A stretch of 64,000 nt of DNA from NCBI GenBank assembly GCA_903913215.1, contig CAIWKE010000028.1, positions 231,092-295,091 on the forward strand. Reading direction: 5' to 3'. The stretch is from an uncultured Holophagaceae bacterium (GTDB lineage Bacteria > Acidobacteriota > Holophagae > Holophagales > Holophagaceae). A program made the translations under genes and the position numbers. Of the stretch, positions 17,542 to 25,302 are shown one piece after another. Below the pieces are notes generated by a model, which saw only the letters and a program-made list of their open reading frames with translations, made no database searches and had not been told where the DNA came from. Position 1 is the first letter of the stretch, and each line of letters opens with the position of its first letter.

Positions 17542-17568
17542 CCCAGGCCTTCCATCTCGCCGTATTAC
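17540..17568 (+). promoter_or_regulatory. Promoter of the small-ORF/cbiO operon (-35 TTCCCA, 17 bp, -10 TATTAC)
   Basis: TTCCCA (17540-17545) and TATTAC (17563-17568), 17 bp apart, fire away from ureA. The -10 to start-codon distance (145 nt to the GTG at 17713) nearly equals the ureA leader (152 nt), as expected for an inverted duplicate. Confidence 0.65.
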
Positions 17569-17712
17569 TTACCAGGGACGCCCAATCACTTCGGATTCCC
17601 ACTAGCACTTGTCCTTGTCATCGAACGCCGAGAAGGCTTGGCCCGACTGCGCCATGAAGGCGTCGTGCTCCACCCATTGGCACGTTCCATTTCAATTTTC
17701 TGGAGGTGATCT

Positions 17713-17907
17713 GTGCTGCTTGCATCAATAGAGGTAGAAAATTCTGTGCGCAACTGGGCTGCCCTCCGGCAGGAAGCTGAGATTCACACACACCTGGTGG
17801 CTGAGTGGCGGCCAATCATTTGCCCTCTCCTGGGTGTCAAACCTGTCCCCGGACTGGCCCTGGGCAACGCTCCAGCCATCGCGAAATCGGTGCGAGGCGA
17901 CGCATGA
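17713..17907 (+). CDS. Small ORF with a ureA-derived start region (64 aa)
   Basis: Predicted 64-aa product, GTG start, excellent Shine-Dalgarno (TGGAGGTGATCT). The leader and first codons align with those of ureA (MLLASIEVEN against [10 protein letters not shown]) at roughly four in five bases over about 68 nt; similarity to UreA is lost after about residue 12. It may be a decayed ureA copy or a new leader peptide. Its stop overlaps the next start (ATGA), so translation, if real, would couple to the following ORF. No function is recognised. Confidence 0.5.
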   Translation: MLLASIEVENSVRNWAALRQEAEIHTHLVAEWRPIICPLLGVKPVPGLALGNAPAIAKSVRGDA

Positions 17908-18044
17908 CGCCTCGCCCAGCCCCCGAAGTCACAGACGATATCGAGCAGTTGGAAGGCATCGCCTACTGCAACTGGTGTTGTGAGTTTGTGGAATTCCACC
18001 GCCCCGGTCATCCCCTGGACCCTCGTTCAGAGAACCTTCTCTAG
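17904..18044 (+). CDS. 46-aa Cys/His-bearing small protein
   Basis: Starts at the ATG that overlaps the previous TGA. The product has a clustered CNWCCEFVEFHRPGH motif (three Cys, two His in 15 residues), suggesting metal binding. No family is recognised. It lies in the nickel-linked operon, 145 bp before the cbiO-type ATPase. There is no separate Shine-Dalgarno, consistent with coupled translation. Confidence 0.45.
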   Translation: MTPRPAPEVTDDIEQLEGIAYCNWCCEFVEFHRPGHPLDPRSENLL

Positions 18045-18189
18045 GCGGTGTTCAGAGCCATGAGCTCCAACTCGTCCTCCCTTCATTCCGCCAAGTCTTC
18101 GTAGGTCTGGAGGAACCCTCGAGGTCGAAAAGGAACCAGGTCCGCAACTTCGGATGACCTATTTATGTGGCTTTCCTTCTGAGGGCGAA

Positions 18190-18915
18190 ATGATCCAATT
18201 GACCAACGTCTACTGCTCCTACGATGAAGACGATGCTCTGTCCCAATTGGATCTCTCCATTGCTCCCGGCGAAGCCGTCGCGGTCATCGGCCCGAATGGG
18301 TGTGGTAAGTCCACCCTCCTCAAACTTCTGAATGGCATCATCCTGGCCAAAACGGGTCAATACCGATTTGACGGTGAGGAGGTCTCTCCAAAGACTCTTA
18401 AGAACCCGATTTTCGCGAAACGATTCCATCAGCGTGTCGGATTCCTGTTTCAGAATTCCAACGCGCAGATCTTCACCACCTCCGTTTACGACGAGATTGC
18501 CTTCGGACCCAGGCAGATGAGCCTGAGCGAGGAGGACATCGCCAAGCGCGTCGAGGACTGCCTCCAACTCCTTGGCATCGACAACCTGCGAACGCGCGTC
18601 CCCTACCATCTCAGCGAAGGGGAGAAACGGAAGGTCGCCCTGGCCTCGGTCCTGGCCCTCAACCCCGAGGTTCTGGTGCTCGATGAGCCCACGAACGGGC
18701 TCGATCCACGCATGAAGGACTTCCTGGGCGAGGTCCTGCTCTCCCTGAATAAGGCCGGTAAGACGATCATCTGCTCCACGCATGACTTCCATTACCTCCC
18801 GGGAGTGTTCGGAACCGCCCTGGTGCTGGGCGGAGACCATCACATCGCTCGCCGGGGTTCCTATCAGGAACTGATCGACGACAAGGCCTTCCTGCGGAGT
18901 CAGAACATCATCTGA
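18190..18915 (+). CDS. cbiO: ECF transporter ATPase CbiO-type (nickel/cobalt)
   Basis: 241-aa ABC ATPase that would energise CbiM-CbiQ. Walker A is GPNGCGKS, Q-loop FLFQNSNAQIF, signature LSEGEKRKVALA, Walker B VLVLDEPTNGLD and switch His STHDF. The Q-loop followed by NAQIFTTSVYDEIAFGP is typical of EcfA/CbiO. ATG 18190 has GAGG 6 nt upstream; a farther ATG at 18154 is open but unsupported. It is split from cbiMQ and driven by the divergent copy of the ureA promoter, so the transporter is made together with urease. Confidence 0.93.
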   Translation: MIQLTNVYCSYDEDDALSQLDLSIAPGEAVAVIGPNGCGKSTLLKLLNGIILAKTGQYRFDGEEVSPKTLKNPIFAKRFHQRVGFLFQNSNAQIFTTSVYDEIAFGPRQMSLSEEDIAKRVEDCLQLLGIDNLRTRVPYHLSEGEKRKVALASVLALNPEVLVLDEPTNGLDPRMKDFLGEVLLSLNKAGKTIICSTHDFHYLPGVFGTALVLGGDHHIARRGSYQELIDDKAFLRSQNII

Positions 18916-18954
18916 CCCTGTGGCCTCGGCGACTGATCCTCCTTAGGAGCGCAA

Positions 18955-20013
18955 TTGAATAAGGGAAGTTCAGGCCCCCGCTACGCCATCCTGGCGGCCC
19001 TCCTGTTCGGGGCCAGCACTCCCGCCGCCAAGGCCTTACTGACTGGGAGTGCCGCCCTGTCCCCCTGGCTCATGGCGGGCATCCTCTATCTGGGCTCGGG
19101 TGTCGGCCTGGCCCTGTGTATGGCTGGCCGCGCGGGCCTGGGCCTAGGATCGGAAGCGTCCCTGGGGCGCAGGGAGTTCCCATGGCTATTCGGGGCTATC
19201 CTGTTCGGGGGAGCCCTGGCACCCGTGCTACTCCTCTATGGCCTGGCGCACCTTGCCCCGGGGTCAGCCTCGCTGCTCCTGAACCTGGAAGGGGTCTTCA
19301 CCACGGGGCTGGCCTGGTTCGCATTCCGGGAGGCCTATGACCGCCGAATCTTCTGGGGGATGGCGCTCATCCTCGCGGGGGGTGTTGCGCTGTCCTTCAA
19401 GGGCACCCTGGGCGGCTCTCTGCCAGGCGTGGCGCTGGTGGCAGGGGCCGGCTTCTGCTGGGCGCTCGACAACAACCTGACCCGCAGGATCTCTGGAAGC
19501 GACCCCATCCAGATCGCCATGCTGAAGGGCCTCATGGCCGGCACGACGAATATTCTATTGGCCTCCTTCCTTCACCATGATCGGGCTTTGCTCTGGCAGT
19601 GGGCGGTCGGAGGTGCCCTCGGATTCCTGGGATATGGGCTTAGCCTGGTGTGCTTTGTCCTTGCGCTACGCCAGTTGGGCACGGCCCGGACGGGAGCCTA
19701 TTTCTCCTTGGCACCCTTCGTGGGCGTGCTGATGGCCCTTGCGGCCGGAAGTGAAGCACCCTCCCTCCGCCTTGCGGCCGCAGGAATCCTGATGGGTGCG
19801 GGTGTCTGGCTGCACCTGACAGAACGCCATGTGCACGAGCACGGCCACGAGGGGACCGAGCATACCGAGCAGCACAGGCATGACGACCACCACCAGCACG
19901 GGCATCCCACGGGAGTTCCTGAATACGGGCCCCATACCCACCCACACGACCACCAGCAGCTCGTCCACATCCAAGCCCACTACCCGGATCTCCACCACCC
20001 CCACCAACACTGA
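18955..20013 (+). CDS. EamA/DMT-type permease with histidine-rich C-terminal tail
   Basis: 352 aa: ten-helix drug/metabolite-transporter fold in two EamA repeats (about residues 8-140 and 155-290; e.g. LLFGASTPAAKALL, GAGFCWALDNNLTRRISG), then a tail of about 60 residues with over 20 His (HEHGHEGTEHTEQHRHDD, HPHDHQQ). Such tails bind Ni2+, Co2+ or Zn2+. Start is TTG at 18955 with TAGGAG 7 nt upstream. It is 39 bp after cbiO and probably in the same transcript. It may export excess nickel or cobalt; direction and substrate are inference. Confidence 0.85.
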   Translation: MNKGSSGPRYAILAALLFGASTPAAKALLTGSAALSPWLMAGILYLGSGVGLALCMAGRAGLGLGSEASLGRREFPWLFGAILFGGALAPVLLLYGLAHLAPGSASLLLNLEGVFTTGLAWFAFREAYDRRIFWGMALILAGGVALSFKGTLGGSLPGVALVAGAGFCWALDNNLTRRISGSDPIQIAMLKGLMAGTTNILLASFLHHDRALLWQWAVGGALGFLGYGLSLVCFVLALRQLGTARTGAYFSLAPFVGVLMALAAGSEAPSLRLAAAGILMGAGVWLHLTERHVHEHGHEGTEHTEQHRHDDHHQHGHPTGVPEYGPHTHPHDHQQLVHIQAHYPDLHHPHQH

Positions 20014-20200
20014 TCTTTGGTTCCAGACAACCCTCTCCCTGAGTATCGGGTGGGCTAATCCTCCATCCACCCAGGTTCCGCCCATGATTGGCCCGGTACT
20101 TCCGCGAAATCTGCCTTGGTTGAATTGGTGTAACTGGCTAAGCGTTGGGAGGCGACGAACCCCTTCCTTGCCCTGAGTCGGAAGTTCGGGGCTGCCGTCA

Positions 20201-20696
20201 TCAGGCAAGCTTGAGCCGGGCCGTGAGGGTTCTTAATTGCTGGGCCGTCTGAGCCAGATCCTCGATGGTGCGGGTAGCCTCATGGAGGCTGGAGGCGAGC
20301 TGGGTGGTGGCCGAGGTACTGCGTTTTGTGTGTTGTCCCGAGGTGCCGACGGCCTGGACGACCTCCTCGGACAAGGATCGACACAGGCCCGAGGAGTTAC
20401 CTCATGTAGATGCCGGTGCCGAAGATCATGTTGTCCCAGACCTCGATGTAGCTAGATTTGTGTAGCTTCTTCCCAGTCTTGGGATCCAAGTACTTGTAGT
20501 CATGCCATCCCTTGCCCTTGGTCTTGGCCAGCTTTATGCGCTCCTGCACGTATTCCACTCCATCGGGGTCCTTGGCCTTAGACTGGTCGGCCCCCACGAA
20601 TCTCGCCCCCTGGCCGTGGGCGATGTTCTTGCCCTCCATGGTGTTGACGAATATGTACAACTCGCCGCCGTGCCGACGGAAGCCTCGGCACCTCAT
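20201..20696 (-). pseudogene. Remnant of a Cache-domain methyl-accepting chemotaxis protein
   Basis: Two pieces of one receptor in different frames. 20397-20696 encodes a Cache_2-like sensor segment (GGELYIFVNTMEGKNIAHG, GWHDYKYLDPKTGKKLHKSS, MIFGTGIYMR) and ends at TAA. 20201-20396 encodes the last part of an MCP signalling domain (SATTQLASSLHEATRTIEDL, then AQTAQQLRTLTARLKLA, stop). The transmembrane, HAMP and most of the coiled-coil signalling region are missing and the frame shifts between the pieces. The N-terminal signal anchor is also absent. Confidence 0.7.
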
Positions 20697-20918
20697 CTTC
20701 AGGAGGCCGAGGAGGATTGAGAGAACGCACGCGTCGCGGAAGTTCTTCGGAATGCCTTCCTGGTGCGAAGGGCTCCCTCACACCCACCCTGGCGAAGCGT
20801 TTGTGTCTTCTCGCCCGAGAAGGGGTCAAGGCAGTGAAAAACAAGGCGGACTCGTAAAAATTTTGGCAGAATCCATTACTCCCTTTCTTGCTGCACCCAG
20901 GAGCCCCAGGCGGTTGCA

Positions 20919-21659
20919 ATGAGTCCTTACCCCTTCTACACCCGCAACCCAGAACTGGCCGAGATTAGGCGGCTCGTTCGGGATTTCGTGGACGTCGACA
21001 ACCCCTTTGAATCTTTCAACAAACTCATCGTGGCTGTGGACGGCTTCTGCTCCGAACGATTCCCCGGGGATGACCGTGGTGGCTGGTTCGCGCCAAGAAT
21101 CCTAGGCGGGTCTCCGATCAGCCATACCCCCCCACACATCATCTTCTGGGTCTACGCCATCTACCTTCATCTGGTGAACGGGGACATCGACCCGGTTCGT
21201 TTCCTGAGTGCTCCGCTTCGACAGAATGGCGCGACGGCGATCACCATGGACCCGTCCGAACAGTTTCTGGTCTTGGATGAGAAATTGAACGCTCATCCCA
21301 TGACGGATGTTCTTCTGATTGTTCCGGCACGGACTCCTAGGACCTGGACTGCTGATACCTATGGACTGCCTGAAATCAAGGGGAGTGTCACGATCGTAGG
21401 TTGGCATGCAGCGGCACAGCCCTTCATGACGGCTGTGTGCAGTGGACAGCTGCTTCTGGAGCCAGAATCCCATAAAGTGCTTGATCCACTGGGTGCCTTC
21501 ACCGAGGACGATGAGCGAATATTCTTCACCGAACCAGTGAACCTATCCAGGTTGAATCGCTACCGTGACCGGTTAAGCGAGGTGTTTGGAACACCTCTGG
21601 AGGCACTTGGGCAGAGTTCGGATTCTGCTCGCAAGGTGCTGGAAGCCTATCTGGCCTAG
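20919..21659 (+). CDS. Hypothetical protein, 246 aa
   Basis: No family recognised. Soluble-looking protein without signal peptide or membrane helices. N-terminus MSPYPFYTRNPELAEIRRL, a central region with HTPPHIIFWVYAIYLHL, and a Pro/Asp-rich middle. Codon usage is less GC-biased than its neighbours. ATG 20919 has only a distant AGGAG. It ends 4 bp into the oppositely oriented ORF 21656-21925. Sited next to the decayed chemotaxis receptor, it may be part of an acquired or rearranged patch. Confidence 0.7.
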   Translation: MSPYPFYTRNPELAEIRRLVRDFVDVDNPFESFNKLIVAVDGFCSERFPGDDRGGWFAPRILGGSPISHTPPHIIFWVYAIYLHLVNGDIDPVRFLSAPLRQNGATAITMDPSEQFLVLDEKLNAHPMTDVLLIVPARTPRTWTADTYGLPEIKGSVTIVGWHAAAQPFMTAVCSGQLLLEPESHKVLDPLGAFTEDDERIFFTEPVNLSRLNRYRDRLSEVFGTPLEALGQSSDSARKVLEAYLA

Positions 21660-21925
21660 CCCTGCAGGGGCTCCTGGGAGCGCTGCCAAGCCGTGATGGT
21701 GCTTTCCCGGTCCAGATCGGGATGCCAACTGATGGTGGGGGCGGTTTCGCAGGACTGCAGGAAGTCGTTCACCAGGGCCTGGGTGGGCCAGTTCTCAGAC
21801 TTGCTGCGGGTGAAGGAGAGGAAGCGGGCTGCGCCCGGGGGCGACCCAAGCCGCAGCTCGCGCAGGGTGGGGTGCGCTTCGGCCATGGCCTGAAGGGTCA
21901 TCCGCTCCTCTTCGACAAAGGTCAT
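21656..21925 (-). CDS. Hypothetical protein, 89 aa
   Basis: Unrecognised. The middle reads like a conserved small domain (PPGAARFLSFTRSKSENWPT, ALVNDFLQSCETAPTISWHP). The ATG at 21925 has GGAG 8 nt upstream. It is convergent with and overlaps by 4 bp the end of 20919-21659. Moderate confidence from Shine-Dalgarno and composition only. Confidence 0.5.
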   Translation of the reverse strand: MTFVEEERMTLQAMAEAHPTLRELRLGSPPGAARFLSFTRSKSENWPTQALVNDFLQSCETAPTISWHPDLDRESTITAWQRSQEPLQG

Positions 21926-22119
21926 TTGGGCTCCAGCAAGAGGTCTTCCACAAGCCTAGTCAGGCGACCGGGAAAGCTGTGCCTTCAAAAGGTGGACGAA
22001 TCACAAATAAAACCTCGACATGCCCAGCGGGCGGGTGCCGGAGCGAGAAAATGTCAGAACAAGCAAGGTGAACTCCCTCTCCTCCGCCGGGGCTGGCTAG
22101 ACTGCCCGTGGAGCTTCCC

Positions 22120-23433
22120 ATGACAAGACTGCTGTACGCGTTGACCCTGGTCGCGCTGTCCTCCCTGCAGGCCCAGGAACAGGCCCAGGCTTTCATCGGC
22201 GCCCGGATCATCCCCGTGGAGGGCCCCGAGATTCTGGATGGGGTCCTGGTGGTGCAGGGGGGCAAGGTGCTGGCCCTGGGTGGCCCCGACACCGCCATCC
22301 CCGCCGGTGCCCAGCGCCGCGAGGCCCGGGGCAAGGTCATCATGCCGGGTCTGGTGGACAGCCACAGCCATGTGGGCAGTGCCGAGGGGGCCGACAGCTC
22401 GGCGCCCATCCAACCGGAGGTGCGTGTCTCCGACAGCCTCAACCTGCGCAGCGCCTCGATCATGCGGGCCCGGGCCGGGGGCATCACCACCGTGAATGTC
22501 ATGCCCGGCTCCGGCCACCTGCTCAGTGGCCAGACCATGTACCTGAAGCTGCGGGAGGGCACGACCCTGGATGTGCTGGCCATGGGCCGCCTGCCCAACG
22601 GTAGCTACCTGGGCGGCATGAAGATGGCCAACGGCACCAACCCCCGCCGCCCTTCGGGCCCCTTTCCCGGCACCCGGGCCAAGAGCGTGGCCCTGGTACG
22701 GGAGCAGTTCGTGAAGGCCCAGGAATACCAGCGGAAGCTCAAGGAAGCCGGCGACGATCCCAAGAAGCGGCCTGCCCGCGATTTGGCGATGGAGGCTCTG
22801 GTGGAAGTGCTGGAGGGCAAGCGTGTGGTGCACCACCACACGCACCGCCACGACGACATCCTCACAGTGCTGCGCCTCCAGCAGGAGTTCGGCTTCAAGG
22901 TGGTGCTGCACCACGTGAGCGACGCCTGGATGGTGGCCGACGAGATCGCCAAGAGCGGCGTGGGCTCCTCCATCATTTTCATCGACAGCCCCGGCGGCAA
23001 GCTGGAGACCAAGGACCTGCGCCTGACCAACGGCGCGGCCCTGGAAAGGGCGGGGGCGCTGGTGGGCTTCCACACCGACGACGGCGTCACCGATTCCCGC
23101 TGGTTCCTGCGCATGGCAGGGCTGGCCGTGCGCGGGGGCATGAGCCGCCAGGGGGCCCTGGAAGCTCTCACCCTCAGCGGCGCCAAGCTGTTGGACCTCC
23201 AGAGCCGCATCGGCTCTCTGAAGCCCGGCAAGGACGCCGACTTCCTGCTGCTCAGCGCAGATCCCCTGAGCGTCTACGCCCATGTGGAGGAGACTTGGGT
23301 GGAGGGCGCCAAGGTCTATGACCGCGCCGATCCCCGCCAACGCCTCTACGCCGTGGGCGGCCTGGGCGCCAGCCACGACACCTATGACCTCAGCCGCCTC
23401 CTGGAAGAGGAAGCCATGGAGACCTACGAATGA
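22120..23433 (+). CDS. Exported amidohydrolase (imidazolonepropionase-like), intact metal site
   Basis: 437-aa TIM-barrel metallo-hydrolase. Signal peptide MTRLLYALTLVALSSLQA. Metal-ligand HxH appears as GLVDSHSHVG (about residue 85). Later ligands include VVHHHTHRHDDI, VVLHHVSDAW and GFHTDDGVTDS (catalytic Asp). The C-terminal beta-sandwich motif is IGSLKPGKDADFLLL. ATG 22120 follows GGAG; the GTG at 22108 is unlikely. Its stop overlaps the start of a paralogue (ATGA). Substrate unknown; related periplasmic enzymes act on peptides or cyclic amides. Confidence 0.88.
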   Translation: MTRLLYALTLVALSSLQAQEQAQAFIGARIIPVEGPEILDGVLVVQGGKVLALGGPDTAIPAGAQRREARGKVIMPGLVDSHSHVGSAEGADSSAPIQPEVRVSDSLNLRSASIMRARAGGITTVNVMPGSGHLLSGQTMYLKLREGTTLDVLAMGRLPNGSYLGGMKMANGTNPRRPSGPFPGTRAKSVALVREQFVKAQEYQRKLKEAGDDPKKRPARDLAMEALVEVLEGKRVVHHHTHRHDDILTVLRLQQEFGFKVVLHHVSDAWMVADEIAKSGVGSSIIFIDSPGGKLETKDLRLTNGAALERAGALVGFHTDDGVTDSRWFLRMAGLAVRGGMSRQGALEALTLSGAKLLDLQSRIGSLKPGKDADFLLLSADPLSVYAHVEETWVEGAKVYDRADPRQRLYAVGGLGASHDTYDLSRLLEEEAMETYE

Positions 23434-24674
23434 GCCGCCTCCTGCTTGCCCTCACCCTGACCTGGGCCCTCCAGGGCCAGTCCCCAGCCCCCCAGGGCCA
23501 GTCCTTGGCCGTGCGTGCCGACCTGCTCTACCCCGTAGCCGGTCCCGCCATCCCCGATGGGGTGGTGCTCATCCAGGAGGGCCGCATCAGCGCCGTGGGC
23601 CGCGCAGCGGACATCCGCATCCCCGAGGGGCTGAGGTTGCTCAGGGCCAAGGTGGCTGTACCGGGCCTGGTGGACGGCCGCAGCACTGTGGGGCTATCGG
23701 GTCTTCTGAATCAGCCTCACGACCAGGACATGCTGGAGGGCTCGGCGCCCCTGCAGCCTGAACTGCGGGCCCTGGATGCTTACAACGGACGGGATCCCCT
23801 GGTGGGCTACCTGCGCAGCCTGGGCATCACGACCGTCCACACGGGCCACGGCCCCGGCGCCCTCATCAGCGGGCAGACCTTCATCATCAAGACCAGTGCC
23901 ACTGAGGTCACCAGCGGCGTGCTGAAACCCGTAGCCATGGTGGCCGCCACCCTGGGCGATGGGGCCCGCAGCCGCGACCAGGGCAAGGCCCCGGGCACCC
24001 GCGCCAAGCAGATCGCCCTGCTGCGATCGGAGCTGGTAGGCGCCCAGGAATACCTCCGCAAGCTGAAGGATGCTGAGAAGGGCAAGGAGCTCGCCCGGGA
24101 TCTGCGCAAGGAGATCCTGGGTCAGGTGCTGCGCCGGGAACTACCCCTGCTGGTCACGGCCCACCGCAGCCAGGACATCCTCTCCCTATTGCGCCTGGCT
24201 CGGGAGTTCGACCTTGATATCGTGCTGGACGGCGGCGCCGAGGCCTACCTGGTGCTGGACGAGCTGAAGGCCGCCAAGGTCCCCGTGATCCTGCATCCCA
24301 GCATGGCCCGCACCTATGGCGAGACCGAGAACCAGAGCCTGGAGACCGCTGCCAAGCTGCATTCGGCGGGCATCCCCTTCACCTTCCAGAGCGGCTACGA
24401 AGGCTACGTGCCCAAGACCCGCGTGGTGCTGTGGGAGGCCGCCATGGCTGCGTCCAACGGCCTGGGCTTTGACGCCGCGCTGCGGGCGCTCACCCTGACG
24501 CCCGCCCAGATCCTGCACATCGCGGATCGTGTGGGCAGCCTGGAAAAGGGCAAGGATGGCGACGTGGCACTCTACGATGGGGATCCCTTCGAGACCACCA
24601 GCCACTGCGTGGGCACCGTCATCAACGGCATCCTGGTGAGTGAGGGCGAGGAGACCCGGGGACCGGTGCGGTGA
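23430..24674 (+). CDS. Exported amidohydrolase paralogue lacking the HxH metal motif
   Basis: 414 aa, co-translated with the preceding gene (4-bp overlap). Signal peptide about residues 1-18. The fold motifs are kept (GVVLIQEGRISAVG, VGSLEKGKDGDVALYDGDPF), but HSH is replaced by GRSTVG (GLVDGRSTVGLSG), and the fourth-strand His-rich stretch is reduced to VTAHRSQDI. The catalytic Asp region is also altered. It is likely catalytically altered or a structural partner of the upstream enzyme. Confidence 0.85.
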   Translation: MSRLLLALTLTWALQGQSPAPQGQSLAVRADLLYPVAGPAIPDGVVLIQEGRISAVGRAADIRIPEGLRLLRAKVAVPGLVDGRSTVGLSGLLNQPHDQDMLEGSAPLQPELRALDAYNGRDPLVGYLRSLGITTVHTGHGPGALISGQTFIIKTSATEVTSGVLKPVAMVAATLGDGARSRDQGKAPGTRAKQIALLRSELVGAQEYLRKLKDAEKGKELARDLRKEILGQVLRRELPLLVTAHRSQDILSLLRLAREFDLDIVLDGGAEAYLVLDELKAAKVPVILHPSMARTYGETENQSLETAAKLHSAGIPFTFQSGYEGYVPKTRVVLWEAAMAASNGLGFDAALRALTLTPAQILHIADRVGSLEKGKDGDVALYDGDPFETTSHCVGTVINGILVSEGEETRGPVR

Positions 24675-24693
24675 AGCGGGTCACCGGTCCACG

Positions 24694-25134
24694 TCAGTTC
24701 GGTGTGAGCGAGGGGTGTTCGGCTTCCAGCTTCAGCAGGAAGGCCGCCAGGCCACGATCCTCCTGCAGGATTTGGGAAATGAACCAGTCATGCATGCTCA
24801 CCATCCAGTCGCCGATGGAGCCGTTGGCGCCGGTGCGATAGAGGCGGCCCAAACGGGTCAGGTCCAGGCGCTTGAGGTTGTGGTTGCTCCGGTGCTGCTC
24901 CAGGTCCTGATAGTGAAGCTGCTCCATGAGTGCTTCTTCCCATTGGAAGTGGCGCTCCACGAAGTCCAGGAAGTCCACCAGCAACTCGGTCGGCTGGTCC
25001 CCTTGGGGGGTGGGGGCGAGGTAGAGCTGGTTGATCAGCTCCACCAGGCGCTGATGCTGACGGTCCATCTCCGGATGGCCGGTCTCCAGGTAGGTTCCCC
25101 ACGCCATCAGGGCCACACATGCTCCATGCATCAT
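24694..25134 (-). CDS. Bacteriohemerythrin
   Basis: 146-aa O2-binding four-helix protein. The di-iron ligand set is visible: H in YLETGHPEMDRQHQRL, HFQWEEALM, the following H...H pair in LEQHRSNHNL, and the C-terminal HDWFISQILQEDR. The start is uncertain: ATG 25134 is chosen; ATG 25107 (MAWGTYLETG) or the open upstream frame to 25188 are possible, and none has a well-placed Shine-Dalgarno. It converges with the amidohydrolase pair. Confidence 0.85.
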   Translation of the reverse strand: MMHGACVALMAWGTYLETGHPEMDRQHQRLVELINQLYLAPTPQGDQPTELLVDFLDFVERHFQWEEALMEQLHYQDLEQHRSNHNLKRLDLTRLGRLYRTGANGSIGDWMVSMHDWFISQILQEDRGLAAFLLKLEAEHPSLTPN

Positions 25135-25280
25135 CTTGTTGCGACATTCACTCCTAGGACTACACCACATTACAGCCCTATTTGTCATCTATGTTTAATG
25201 GGCTAATTTGCCTATATTCCCAATGTTTGCCACCGGAAGGGCCAGCCGGGAGGTTGACGGAGGGGGCCGGGGTGGGCAAA

Positions 25281-25302
25281 GTGTTTCTATGCATAGAAAC
25301 AC
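25281..25302. promoter_or_regulatory. Perfect 22-bp palindrome over the trpR start codon
   Basis: GTGTTTCTATG followed at once by its exact reverse complement. The trpR ATG (25289-25291) lies at its centre, and no strong Shine-Dalgarno precedes it. As DNA it could be an autoregulatory operator; as RNA it would hide the start codon in an 11-bp stem. Confidence 0.6.
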
